A stretch of DNA of 39,527 nt, from NCBI GenBank assembly GCA_902806105.1, contig CADCVI010000086.1, positions 1-39,527 of the forward strand, in the 5' to 3' direction. Shown here piece after piece: positions 1-8,044 of the stretch. How positions within the stretch are numbered: position 1 is the first letter of the stretch; every line of letters starts with the position of its first letter. The stretch comes from an uncultured Rubrobacteraceae bacterium. GTDB lineage: Bacteria; Actinomycetota; Rubrobacteria; Rubrobacterales; Rubrobacteraceae. The translations under genes were made by a program, and so were the position numbers. The notes beneath the pieces are model-generated. The model saw only the letters and a program-made list of their open reading frames with translations, ran no database searches and was not told the DNA's origin.

Positions 1-110
1 GTCCCGTCGTGGAGGGCGGGGAACTCGGGACCGCCGACGAGCGGGTGGTAGCCAAGGAGCTGGCGGGTGCCAGCAGAAGGTTGAAGGACAGAGCGGAGGC
101 TGGCGCATGA
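1..110 (+). CDS. C-terminal end of an unidentified upstream gene (partial)
   Basis: The window opens inside this frame. Codons start at base 3, run open for 35 codons and stop at the TGA at 108-110. The visible tail is charged and helix-like and ends ELAGASRRLKDRAEAGA. Its stop overlaps the ATG of the xanthine dehydrogenase gene (ATGA), so the two are probably translationally coupled. The tail would fit the last helix of an IclR-type regulator or an XDH accessory protein, but it is too short to decide, and I assign no function. Confidence 0.5.
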   Translation, partial: PVVEGGELGTADERVVAKELAGASRRLKDRAEAGA

Positions 111-2515
111 CGAGGCTACAAAACACGCCGACGCCGACCCGCGTCGGCCCGGGACCGGTTACCTTCTCGCCCGGCGGCATAGGCGAGAGCGTGCGCCGCC
201 CCGATGGCGTCCCGAAGGTGACGGGCGGGTTCGAGTTCTCGTCGGACATGTCCCTGGACGGGATGCTCTGGGGGGCGACGCTCAGGAGCCCGCACCCGAG
301 CGCCAGGATCTGGGCCATAGACGTCTCGCGGGCGGAGGCGATGCCGGGGGTGCGCGCCGTCCTCACGCACGAGGACGTCCCCGGGCGCAAGGTCTACGGC
401 ATGGAGACCCCCGACCAGCCCGTCCTCGCCTGGGACCGCATCCGCTACCAGGGCGAGCCCGTGGCGCTCGTCGCCGCCGACCACCCCGAGACCGCCAAGC
501 GCGCCCTAGAGAGCATCGGGGTCGACTACGAGGTCCTCGACCCCGTTACGAGCGCGGAGGAGGCGATGGAGGAGGGAGCGCCGGACCTCCACCCGTCCGG
601 CAACCTCCTCAGGCACGTCCGCATCCGCCACGGCGACGCGGAGGCGGCGGAGGGCCGGGCCGAGGTCGTCGTGCGCGGGGAGTACGAGATCGGGATGCAG
701 GACCAGGCGTTTCTGGGTCCCGAATCCGGCCTCGCGGTCCCGGACGGACGGGGCGGGGTGGACCTCTACATAGCGACCCAGTGGCTGCACGTCGACCAGG
801 ACCAGCTCGCCGAGTCCCTCGGGCTCCCGCACGAGATGGTGAGGCTCACGCTCTCGGGGGTGGGGGGCGCTTTCGGGGGGCGGGAGGACCTCTCGATGCA
901 GGCCCACGCCTGCATGCTCGCGCTGCACACCGGGCGCCCCGTCAAGATCGTGTACGACCGCGAGGAGTCTTTCTACGGCCACGTCCACCGCCACCCGTGC
1001 AAGATGGTCTACGAGCACGGCGCGACGCGGGACGGCGAACTCGTCTACGTGAAGGCCCGCATCGTCCTCGACGGCGGCGCCTACGCCTCCAGCTCCACCG
1101 CCGTCTGCGCGAACGCGGCCCGCTTCGCCTGCGGCCCCTACGAGGTGCCGAACGCCACCATAGACGCCTACGTCGCGTACACGAACAACCCGCCCTGCGG
1201 CGCGATGCGCGGCTTCGGGGCCGTCCAGACCTGCTTCGGCTACGAATCCCAGATGGACGGGCTCGCGGCGGAGCTCGGCCTCGACCCGATCGAGCTGAGG
1301 CTCCGCAACGCCATGACGGAGGGCAGCAGGCTCCCGACCGGCCAGAGGGTCGAGGGCCCGGCCCCGGTCGCCGAACTCCTGGAGAGCCTGCGGAACATGC
1401 CACTCCCCGAGGAGCAGGGGGGAGCCGAGCGCGACCCGCGCGAGCTTCCAGGGGGCGTCTCGAACACGACGCACGGCGAGGGGGTCGTGCGCGGGGTCGG
1501 GTACGCCGTCGGCTTCAAGAACGTCGGTTTCTCCGAGGGCTTCGACGACTACTCAACCGCCCGGGTAAGGCTCTCGTCCACGGAAGATGGCCCGCTCGTG
1601 GAGGTCCACACGGCGGCGTCGGAGGTCGGGCAGGGGCTCGTGACGGTGGAGGCCCAGATCGCAAGGACCGAGCTCGGCGTCGAGCGGATCTCCGTCCTAC
1701 CGGCCGACACGAGGGTGGGCTCCTCGGGCTCTTCCTCCGCCTCGCGCCAGACGTACATGACCGGGGGTGCCGTGAAGCTGGCTTGCGAGGCGGTGCGCCA
1801 GCGCCTCTTCGAGGCGGCCTCCGGCCGGTACGGCGGGTCCCCCGAGGACATGGCGCTCGACGGTGGGAACGTCGTCTCCGGCGGCCGCGTAGTCGTCTCC
1901 CTCGAAGAGCTTTTGGAGGGCGAACCCGTTGAGGAGACGGTGACGCACCGTCACGTCGAGACGTTCCCGCTGGATGAGGACGGGCAGGGGGACGCGGACG
2001 TGACCTACGCGTTCTCGGCGCATCGGGCGGTCGTGGACGTGGACGTGGAGCTCGGGCTGGTGCGCGTGGTGGAGCTCGCGACGGCGCAGGACGTCGGCAA
2101 GGCGCTCAACCCGCAGGCGGTGGAGGGCCAGATCGAGGGTGGCACAGCGCAGGGGCTCGGGCTCGCGCTGCTGGAGGAGATCCAGATCCGCGACGGCCGG
2201 GTCCTGAACGCCTCCTTCACGGACTACCTGCTCCCGACGATCCTGGACATGCCGCCCGTCAAGATGGAGATTCTGGAGCTCGGCGACCCGGGCGCGCCCT
2301 ACGGCCTCAGGGGCGTGGGCGAGCCGCCCAACATCTCCACCCCGCCCGCCGTCGTCGCCGCCCTGCGCGCCGCCACGGGGAGGGAGCTGCGCCGGATGCC
2401 CGTCCGCCCCGAAGGGCTCGTGGGGCTTGCCGAAGGACCGCCGCGTCGCCGCCCGCAGCCCGGGAGCGCGGGCTACGGCACTCTGGGAAGCATGGAAGAG
2501 AGGCTGGATCAGTAG
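107..2515 (+). CDS. pucD: Xanthine dehydrogenase, molybdopterin-binding subunit
   Basis: This is the large subunit of a multi-subunit xanthine dehydrogenase, which oxidises hypoxanthine and xanthine to urate in the cytoplasm. At 802 residues it matches the stand-alone molybdenum subunit, not the fused eukaryotic enzyme. The N-terminal third is the a/b hammerhead domain. The molybdopterin part follows with GVGGAFGGRED near residue 250, GAMRGFGAVQ near 365 and the C-terminal GVGEPP loop, whose glutamate (about residue 739) is the catalytic base position. The ATG at 107 has a GGAGG about 8 bases upstream and overlaps the preceding stop. The FAD and [2Fe-2S] subunits are not in the window and presumably lie upstream. 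Substrate is inferred from the urate pathway genes that follow; an aldehyde or nicotinate dehydrogenase subunit would look similar. Confidence 0.9.
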   Translation: MTRLQNTPTPTRVGPGPVTFSPGGIGESVRRPDGVPKVTGGFEFSSDMSLDGMLWGATLRSPHPSARIWAIDVSRAEAMPGVRAVLTHEDVPGRKVYGMETPDQPVLAWDRIRYQGEPVALVAADHPETAKRALESIGVDYEVLDPVTSAEEAMEEGAPDLHPSGNLLRHVRIRHGDAEAAEGRAEVVVRGEYEIGMQDQAFLGPESGLAVPDGRGGVDLYIATQWLHVDQDQLAESLGLPHEMVRLTLSGVGGAFGGREDLSMQAHACMLALHTGRPVKIVYDREESFYGHVHRHPCKMVYEHGATRDGELVYVKARIVLDGGAYASSSTAVCANAARFACGPYEVPNATIDAYVAYTNNPPCGAMRGFGAVQTCFGYESQMDGLAAELGLDPIELRLRNAMTEGSRLPTGQRVEGPAPVAELLESLRNMPLPEEQGGAERDPRELPGGVSNTTHGEGVVRGVGYAVGFKNVGFSEGFDDYSTARVRLSSTEDGPLVEVHTAASEVGQGLVTVEAQIARTELGVERISVLPADTRVGSSGSSSASRQTYMTGGAVKLACEAVRQRLFEAASGRYGGSPEDMALDGGNVVSGGRVVVSLEELLEGEPVEETVTHRHVETFPLDEDGQGDADVTYAFSAHRAVVDVDVELGLVRVVELATAQDVGKALNPQAVEGQIEGGTAQGLGLALLEEIQIRDGRVLNASFTDYLLPTILDMPPVKMEILELGDPGAPYGLRGVGEPPNISTPPAVVAALRAATGRELRRMPVRPEGLVGLAEGPPRRRPQPGSAGYGTLGSMEERLDQ

Positions 2516-2823
2516 TGCCCGGATACAACCGCGACGAGGTGGTCGCCGAGCTCAGGATCTACCCGTCCCCGCGCGCCGAGCAGCCGCCGCAGGCCCAGAT
2601 CGAGGCCGGGTTGCGGGCCGCGAGCGGGGCGGGCCCCGCGACCCACGAGGCAGGCCCGGAGACCACGATCCTCTCCGGCGGCCGCGCGGAGGTCCTCGAC
2701 GCCGTCCGCGCGGCCCTTGAAGCTGCCCTGGATGCCGGGGCGAAGGCCGTGACGGTGAGGGTCGAGGCACAGGAACAGGCGGGAGATCCCGGCGAGGCCG
2801 GCGGGAGGCGCGGCCCCGCTTGA
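2515..2823 (+). CDS. Thiamine-binding (MTH1187/YkoF-fold) family protein
   Basis: A 102-residue protein starting at a GTG that shares a base with the XDH stop codon (TAGTG), so it is probably translationally coupled. It opens with VVAELRIYPSP, and a later stretch reads EVLDAVRAALEAALDAGAKAVTVRVEAQ in two pieces around a helix. This is the pattern of the small ferredoxin-like thiamine-binding family (Thiamine_BP, also called MTH1187/YqgV). Family members bind thiamine or pyrimidine-like ligands and have no catalytic role. Its place between XDH and OHCU decarboxylase is unexpected. It could sense or carry a purine-pathway metabolite, but that is inference. The last 15 or so residues are Gly/Arg-rich and look disordered. 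Confidence 0.7.
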   Translation: MPGYNRDEVVAELRIYPSPRAEQPPQAQIEAGLRAASGAGPATHEAGPETTILSGGRAEVLDAVRAALEAALDAGAKAVTVRVEAQEQAGDPGEAGGRRGPA

Positions 2824-2983
2824 TGACCGCAGGACGCAGCCCGGGCGAACGCAGGGGGCGAGTCCCGCACCTGGAGGGGATGGCCGAGGGACCGTGCCCC
2901 CGCGCGTCGAGCAGCACAGCCCGGAGCGCCCGGTCCGTTTCGACCGGGAGAGTGAGGGCATCGGGGCCGGGAGGGGGGAGGTC

Positions 2984-3544
2984 TTGAGCAGGCTCACCGT
3001 GCGGGACGTAAACGGTATGGACGAGGACGAGTTCCTTGCGGCGTTCGGCTCGATCTTCGAGCACTCGCCGTGGGTCGCTGCCGGGGCGTGGCGCGAGGGG
3101 CCGTTCGACGGTCTCGGGAGCCTGCACGGCGCGTTCGAGAAGGTGATGTTCGAAGCCCCTGACGAGCGGCGGCTTGCCCTCATCCGGGCGCACCCGGACC
3201 TCGCGGGCAGGGCCGCCATCGCCGGTGAGCTTACGCCGGAGTCCGCGAGGGAGCAGGCCTCGGCCGGCCTCGACGAGCTCACCCCGGGGGAGTACGAGGC
3301 GTTCACGAGTGCGAACAGGGAGTACCGCGAGAGGTTCGGCTTCCCGCTCGTGATCGCCGTAAGGGGGCACACGAAGGAGACGATACTGGCCGAGGCGGAG
3401 CGCCGCATCGGGCGGCCGCGCTCCGCGGAGGTCGAGGCGGCGCTCGCGGAAATCTCCAAGATAGCCCTCCTGCGCCTGCGGGACAGGGTAGAGGAAGATC
3501 CCGGCGGGGACGCCGGGGAGACCGCGAGAGACGGAGGAGATTAG
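2984..3544 (+). CDS. uraD: OHCU decarboxylase (2-oxo-4-hydroxy-4-carboxy-5-ureidoimidazoline decarboxylase)
   Basis: This enzyme decarboxylates OHCU to S-allantoin, the last step of the uricase route. The diagnostic RAHPDLAGR (catalytic histidine and substrate arginine) and the C-terminal RERFGFPLVIAVRG block are both present, with the GEYEAFTSANREY segment between them. The frame is open further upstream (a GTG at 2894), but TTG at 2984 sits just after a strong GGGAGGGGGGAGG and gives 186 residues, the usual size of the all-alpha domain. I therefore prefer that start. The 160 bases upstream show nothing recognisable. The urate oxidase ATG follows its stop by 2 bases. Confidence 0.88.
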   Translation: MSRLTVRDVNGMDEDEFLAAFGSIFEHSPWVAAGAWREGPFDGLGSLHGAFEKVMFEAPDERRLALIRAHPDLAGRAAIAGELTPESAREQASAGLDELTPGEYEAFTSANREYRERFGFPLVIAVRGHTKETILAEAERRIGRPRSAEVEAALAEISKIALLRLRDRVEEDPGGDAGETARDGGD

Positions 3545-3546
3545 GG

Positions 3547-4434
3547 ATGGCCGAGAAGCAGGGGATGGGCGCTGCCGGGGGCGGTATCTTCCTCAGCGGG
3601 AGCAGCTACGGTAAATCCGGCGTGCGGCTCGTCAGGGTGAAACGTGGCGCCGGACCCCACGAGCTGTGGGACCTGAACGTCGACGTATCGCTCGAAGGTG
3701 ACTTCGAGGCCGCCCACGTCGGTGGCGACAATACGAGCCTCCTCGCCACCGACACGATGCGCAACACGATCTATGCTCTGGCGAAGGACCACCTGACCGG
3801 GAGCATCGAGGAGTTCGGGCTCGCGCTGGTCCAGCACTTTCTGGAGGCAGGGCCGACCGTCGAGGGGGCGCGGGTGAGGATCACGCGTTACCCCTGGGAC
3901 CGCATCGAGGTGGATGGAGAAGGTCACCCCCACTCCTTCGTCAGGGGAGCCGGTGAGCGGACGGCTACGGTGACCGGGAGCATCGACGGCAGCCGCCGGG
4001 TCGAGGCCGGTATCGACGGCCTCCTGGTGATGAAGACCACGGAGTCCGGATGGGAGGGCTTCTTGAGGGAGGAGTACACGACCCTGCCGGAGACGAGCGA
4101 CCGAATCCTCGCCACCGTCGTCGCGGCGACCTGGGCCTACGGCGCCGAAGGGGAAGGACCGGACTACGACCGTCTGTGGGAAGGGGTGCGCGACGAGATA
4201 CTCACGACCTTCACGGACCACTACAGCCCCTCGGTCCAGAACACCCTCTACCGCATCGGCCGGGCGGTGCTCCAGAGCTTCCCCGGGGTGCGAAAGATCC
4301 ACCTGTCCTTCCCGAACAAGCATCACATCCCGTACGATCTGGGCCGCTTCGGGATGGAGAACGACAACGAGATCTTCTGGGCGACCGACGAGCCGTACGG
4401 CCTGATCGAGGGCACCGTGGAGCGCCAACCGTGA
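3547..4434 (+). CDS. pucL: Urate oxidase (uricase)
   Basis: Cofactor-independent uricase converts urate to 5-hydroxyisourate with O2. The 295 residues match the single-enzyme family with its two tandem T-fold halves. The catalytic residues can be placed: Lys23 in SSYGKSG, Thr68 in LLATDTMRNTIY, and the histidine of NKHH (about 259). The TSDRILATVVAATWAY stretch carries the urate-binding arginine. The C-terminus ERQP is not an SKL peroxisomal signal, as expected for a bacterium. It starts 2 bases after the OHCU decarboxylase stop. In some Bacillus genomes decarboxylase and uricase are fused as PucL; here they are separate neighbours. Confidence 0.95.
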   Translation: MAEKQGMGAAGGGIFLSGSSYGKSGVRLVRVKRGAGPHELWDLNVDVSLEGDFEAAHVGGDNTSLLATDTMRNTIYALAKDHLTGSIEEFGLALVQHFLEAGPTVEGARVRITRYPWDRIEVDGEGHPHSFVRGAGERTATVTGSIDGSRRVEAGIDGLLVMKTTESGWEGFLREEYTTLPETSDRILATVVAATWAYGAEGEGPDYDRLWEGVRDEILTTFTDHYSPSVQNTLYRIGRAVLQSFPGVRKIHLSFPNKHHIPYDLGRFGMENDNEIFWATDEPYGLIEGTVERQP

Positions 4435-4462
4435 AGTTCGCCATCGAGAGGAGCGCATCCCG

Positions 4463-4812
4463 GTGCCCGGCCTGACCACCCACGTCCTCGACACGGCGCG
4501 GGGATGTCCCGCATCCGGGATGAGGATCGAGCTGTCGAGGCTGCGCGGGGGGGACGCGAGGTGTTGAAGGCCGTCACGACGAACGAGGACGGACGCACCG
4601 GCGAGCCGCTGCTCTCCGGGGAGGAGTTGCTGCGCGGGGAGTACGAGATCCTCTTCGACGTCGGCGGTTACTTCGCCGGCTACGAGGGCGTCGCGGCCCC
4701 GCCGTTTCTTGGCGTGGTGCCGGTCCGATTCGGCGTCGCCGACCCCGCGTCGCACTACCACGTGCCGCTGCTGGCCTCCCCGTGGTCCTACTCCACATAC
4801 CGCGGGAGCTGA
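4463..4812 (+). pseudogene. pucM: 5-hydroxyisourate hydrolase (transthyretin-like), interrupted by a one-base frameshift
   Basis: HIU hydrolase would convert 5-hydroxyisourate to OHCU. The N-terminal part starts at GTG 4463 (GAGAGGAG about 9 bases upstream) and reads LTTHVLDTARG, the family's first active-site block. It then runs into a TGA at 4565-4567. The rest, from LKAVTTNEDGRTGEPLL through HYHVPLL to the terminal YRGS signature, is in the next frame (-1 relative to the start). The switch falls at a run of seven G at 4547-4553. One extra G would restore the family sequence LRGGGREVLKAV. All active-site blocks (His, Arg, His, YRGS) are otherwise intact, so this may be a recent mutation, a sequencing error in a homopolymer, or a gene read by slippage. 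Confidence 0.85.
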
Positions 4813-4814
4813 AG

Positions 4815-6047
4815 GTGAGCGGGACCGCGAGGGCCGTGATGGAGCGGTGCGATATCCTGGGCGGTATCAGCGAGGAGCCCGGCCTGCTCGTCCGGCCCTA
4901 CGGCTCCGGGGCGATGCGGCGCGTCAACGACGTGGTCGCGGGCTGGATGCGCGAGGCCGGCATGTCCGTGCGAACGGACGCAATCGGTAACCTCATCGGG
5001 CGCTGCGAGGCCCGGGAGGAGAACGCGCCCACGCTCGTCCTCGGCTCCCACCTCGACACCGTCCGCGACGCGGGCAGGTACGACGGTCCGCTCGGTGTCC
5101 TGGTCGCCCTCGCCTGCGTCGAACGCCTGAACGCGAGCGGCGAGCGCCTGCCGTTCGCCGTCGAGGTGGCCGCCTTCGCCGACGAGGAAGGTCTGCGCTT
5201 CGGCACGACGTTTCTGGGCAGCTCCGTCTTCGCGGGCACCTTCGACCCCGGCCTGCTCGACCTGACGGACGCCCACGGCGCGACGGTCGCCGAAGCGGTC
5301 CGCGCCTTCGGCGGCGACCCCGAAGCCCTCGCGGGAGAAGGATCTCGACCGGGCGGCCTCCTCGGCTACTGCGAGGTCCACATAGAGCAGGGGCCGGTGC
5401 TGGAGGGGCTCGGCCTGCCGGTCGGCGTCGTGTCGGGGATCCAGGGCCAGAGCCGCGTGGGGGCCGGTTTCGTCGGCGAGGCGGGCCACGCCGGGACCGT
5501 CCCGATGCGGGGACGCCGGGACGCCCTCTGCGCCGCCGCCGAGTTCGTGCTGGCGGTCGAGGAGACGGCGCGCGGGGAGGACGGCATGGTGGCGACGGTC
5601 GGGACCATCGAGGTCCACCCGGGCGCGAGCAACGTGATCCCCGGCGAGGCCCGCCTCACCCTCGACCTCCGCCACGGGGACGACGCCGTGCGCGTCCGCG
5701 TCCTCGAAGCCCTGCGAAGTCGTGCGGAGGGGATGGCCGCCGCCCGCGGCCTGGAGCTCGCCTGGCGGGTCAGGCAAGAGAGCGGCGCCGTACCGATGGA
5801 CGAGGGCCTCACCGCGCTGCTCGTGCGGGCGGTCGAGGACCTCGGGATACCGGCGCACCGTTTGACGAGCGGCGCGGGCCACGACGCCGCCGAGATGGCC
5901 GCCGTGGCCCCGGTCGCCATGCTCTTCGTCCGGTGCGAGCGGGGCATCAGCCACAACCCCCTGGAATCCGTCGCGGAGCCCGACATCGCGGCTGCGGTGG
6001 AGGCTTTGGGCCGATTCCTCGTGTTCCTCGCAGGGGAACGGGGCTAG
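4815..6047 (+). CDS. allC: Allantoate amidohydrolase (M20 family)
   Basis: A Zn/Mn-dependent M20 amidohydrolase that hydrolyses allantoate to ureidoglycine, CO2 and ammonia. Metal ligands and motifs are in order: GSHLDTV, RYDGPLGVL, ADEEGLRF, EVHIEQGPVLE, the lid-domain GEAGHAGTVPM, and near the end GAGHDAAEMA and SHNPLE. I place the start at GTG 4815, three bases after the HIU hydrolase stop and preceded by GGGAG, giving 410 residues, typical for the family. A longer in-frame start at 4782 would overlap pucM. N-carbamoyl-beta-alanine or N-carbamoyl amino acid hydrolases share these motifs; the allantoinase next door supports allantoate. Confidence 0.9.
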   Translation: MSGTARAVMERCDILGGISEEPGLLVRPYGSGAMRRVNDVVAGWMREAGMSVRTDAIGNLIGRCEAREENAPTLVLGSHLDTVRDAGRYDGPLGVLVALACVERLNASGERLPFAVEVAAFADEEGLRFGTTFLGSSVFAGTFDPGLLDLTDAHGATVAEAVRAFGGDPEALAGEGSRPGGLLGYCEVHIEQGPVLEGLGLPVGVVSGIQGQSRVGAGFVGEAGHAGTVPMRGRRDALCAAAEFVLAVEETARGEDGMVATVGTIEVHPGASNVIPGEARLTLDLRHGDDAVRVRVLEALRSRAEGMAAARGLELAWRVRQESGAVPMDEGLTALLVRAVEDLGIPAHRLTSGAGHDAAEMAAVAPVAMLFVRCERGISHNPLESVAEPDIAAAVEALGRFLVFLAGERG

Positions 6048-6053
6048 GTTCTG

Positions 6054-7412
6054 GTGGCGGCCCACGACCTGATCCTGCGGGGCGGCACCGTCGTCGGGGC
6101 GGGCGAGCCAGCCGATGTCGCCGTCTCGGACGGCACGGTCTCCGCCGTCTCCCCGGAGATCGAGGGTGCGGGCACCGAGGAGGTGGACGCCCGGGGGCTC
6201 CTCGTCTTCCCGGGCGCCATCGACGCCCACGTCCACTTCAACGAGCCGGGACGCGCGGGCTGGGAGGGGTTCGCCACCGGCACGAGGGCGCTCGCGGCCG
6301 GCGGCACCACCTCTTTCGTCGAGATGCCGCTCAACGCCCAACCGCCCACCGTCGACGCGGAGAGCTTCGACCTCAAGCTGGGGGCGGCCCGGGCCTCCTC
6401 GCTCGTGGACTTCGCCCTGTTCGGCGGCCTGGTTCCCGGGCCTGTGGATCGCCTCGACGAGCTCGCCGAGAGGGGCGTGGTGGGGTTCAAGGCTTTCATG
6501 TCGACCTCCGGGACGGCGGACTTCCCGCCCGCCGATGACCTCACGCTCTACGAGGGGATGGAGCGGGCCGCCGCGCTCGGGCTCCCGGTGCTCGTCCACG
6601 CGGAGAACAGGGAGATGACCGACGCGCTCGCCGCCCGCGCCCGGGCCGCCTCTCGCACGACCGTGCGCGACTACCTCGACTCGCGCCCGGTGGCCGCCGA
6701 GCTCGAGGCGATTGCGCGCGCGATCTTCTTTGCCGGGGAGACCGGCTGCTCGCTCCACGTCGTGCACGTCAGCACCGGTCGGGGCGTCGCCCTCGTCGCC
6801 GCGGCCCGCGCCCGGGGGGTGGACGTCACCTGCGAGACCTGCCCGCACTACCTCCTCCTGACGGACGAGGACGCCGAGGAGATCGGGGCCCTCGCCAAGT
6901 GCGCCCCGCCGCTCCGCCCGAGAGGAGATCTGGAATCCCTGTGGGAACGCGTCGTCGGGGGCGACGTCTCGTTTGTTGCCTCGGACCATTCGCCCTCGCC
7001 GCCGGAGCTGAAGGTCGGGGGGGACTTCTTCGGGATCTGGGGCGGCATCTCGGGCTGCCAGTCGCTCCTGAACGCGATGCTCGAAGAGGGCCACCACGAG
7101 CGTAACCTGCCGCTCTCTCGCGTCGCGGAGCTCGTCTCCGGGAACGTCGCCGCGCGTTTCGGCCTCGCGGGGAAGGGGCGCGTCGAGGTAGGGGCCGACG
7201 CCGATCTCGCCCTCGTCGAACCCGGCGCGAGCTTCGTGCTCGGGGAGGACTACCTGTTTTATCGTCACAAGGGGAGCCCGTTCGTCGGCAGGAGGTTCCG
7301 CGGGCGCGTCGCGCGGACGGTCTTGCGCGGCAGGACCGTCTTTCGGGACGGCGAGATCGTCTCACGGCCGATCGGCAGGCTGCTGAGGCCGCGGAGGCCG
7401 GCAGGACCCTGA
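6054..7412 (+). CDS. allB: Allantoinase
   Basis: A cyclic amidohydrolase that opens the allantoin ring to allantoate. The metal centre is visible: DAHVHF near residue 60, the lysine to be carboxylated in VVGFKAFMS, LVHAEN, VVHVSTG, and the SDHSP aspartate near residue 307. The sequence CPHYLLLTDED and the NVAARFGL C-terminal block are shared by allantoinases and dihydropyrimidinases. The 452-residue length fits. The GTG start is 6 bases after the allantoate amidohydrolase stop, with GGGGAACGGGG upstream. A hydantoinase or dihydropyrimidinase assignment is possible from motifs alone; uricase and allantoate amidohydrolase in the same operon favour allantoinase. Confidence 0.9.
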   Translation: MAAHDLILRGGTVVGAGEPADVAVSDGTVSAVSPEIEGAGTEEVDARGLLVFPGAIDAHVHFNEPGRAGWEGFATGTRALAAGGTTSFVEMPLNAQPPTVDAESFDLKLGAARASSLVDFALFGGLVPGPVDRLDELAERGVVGFKAFMSTSGTADFPPADDLTLYEGMERAAALGLPVLVHAENREMTDALAARARAASRTTVRDYLDSRPVAAELEAIARAIFFAGETGCSLHVVHVSTGRGVALVAAARARGVDVTCETCPHYLLLTDEDAEEIGALAKCAPPLRPRGDLESLWERVVGGDVSFVASDHSPSPPELKVGGDFFGIWGGISGCQSLLNAMLEEGHHERNLPLSRVAELVSGNVAARFGLAGKGRVEVGADADLALVEPGASFVLGEDYLFYRHKGSPFVGRRFRGRVARTVLRGRTVFRDGEIVSRPIGRLLRPRRPAGP

Positions 7413-7471
7413 CGCCGTCGGGGTGTTCAGGTGTTGGGGCCGTGTTGGGAAGAGCGAGAAAGGAGAGAGGT

Positions 7472-7888
7472 ATGGGAGACGTTAGGATCGTGGCGGGGCC
7501 TTACGAGTTTCTGGCGAGGTGGGAGAGGGAGAAGTCCCCGAAGACCTGCGAGGCGTTCGAGGCGCTGCTGCCGTACCGGCAGAAGATAATCCACGTCCGC
7601 TGGAGCGGGGAGTCCTGCTGGATCCCGCTGGGAGACTACGACCTCGGGGTCGGCCTCGAAGACCCGACGAGCGTCCCGCAGGCCGGGGAGGTCCTGTTCT
7701 ACCCCGGGGGCGTCTCGGAGACGGAGATCCTGTTCCCCTACGCCGGGACGATCTTCGCGAGCAAGGCGGGCAGGCTCGCGGGCAACCACTTCCTGACGGT
7801 CACGGAGGGTCGCGAGAACCTGCGCGCCCTGGGGGAGAAGACCCTCTGGGAGGGTGCCCAGGACATAACCTTCGAACCGAGCTCCTGA
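7472..7888 (+). CDS. DUF3830 cyclophilin-like protein
   Basis: A 138-residue protein of the DUF3830 family, which has a cyclophilin-like beta-barrel fold and no settled function. Recognisable parts are SPKTCEAFEALLPY near the start, HVRWSGESCWIPLGD, a glycine-rich EVLFYPGGVSETEILFPY and the ending TLWEGAQDI. ATG 7472 lies just downstream of AAAGGAGAGAGG and is a better start than an in-frame GTG 30 bases upstream. It is the last gene of the purine-degradation run, 59 bases after allantoinase. Family members often sit beside hydantoinase-type genes, so a role in handling a ureido compound is a reasonable guess, but nothing here shows catalysis. Confidence 0.75.
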   Translation: MGDVRIVAGPYEFLARWEREKSPKTCEAFEALLPYRQKIIHVRWSGESCWIPLGDYDLGVGLEDPTSVPQAGEVLFYPGGVSETEILFPYAGTIFASKAGRLAGNHFLTVTEGRENLRALGEKTLWEGAQDITFEPSS

Positions 7889-7942
7889 ACCGCGGTCCCT
7901 CGCGGCGTCGCACGAGCGCGAGACGGAGGGACGCATACGCAG

Positions 7943-7948
7943 TATGAT
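7943..7948 (+). promoter_or_regulatory. Possible -10 element for hpt
   Basis: TATGAT matches the consensus -10 at five of six positions and lies about 97 bases upstream of the hpt start. I see no convincing -35 at the right distance. The preceding bases 7895-7932 can form a stem of GTCCCTC with GAGGGAC, which might end the purine operon. Confidence 0.25.
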
Positions 7949-8044
7949 CCCGGGGTTCCTGTACGGCCCGCCTGCGTGTTGCTCTGTTCGCCCGTACGGG
8001 CACAGAGCGTCGCAGGCCTACCAGCGAGACGGGAGGCGGTCTTC

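Noticed and set aside
4547..4553. Programmed -1 ribosomal frameshifting at the G run in pucM
   Set aside because: The codon before the run is CGC, so the P-site tRNA would re-pair poorly after a slip, and I see no obvious pseudoknot. Transcript slippage, mutation or sequencing error are simpler, so it stays only as an option in the finding.
4788..7268. Very long open frame on the minus strand opposite the allantoate amidohydrolase and allantoinase genes
   Set aside because: It mirrors two well-supported + strand genes; such antisense frames are common in GC-rich DNA. No motif or ribosome binding site supports it.
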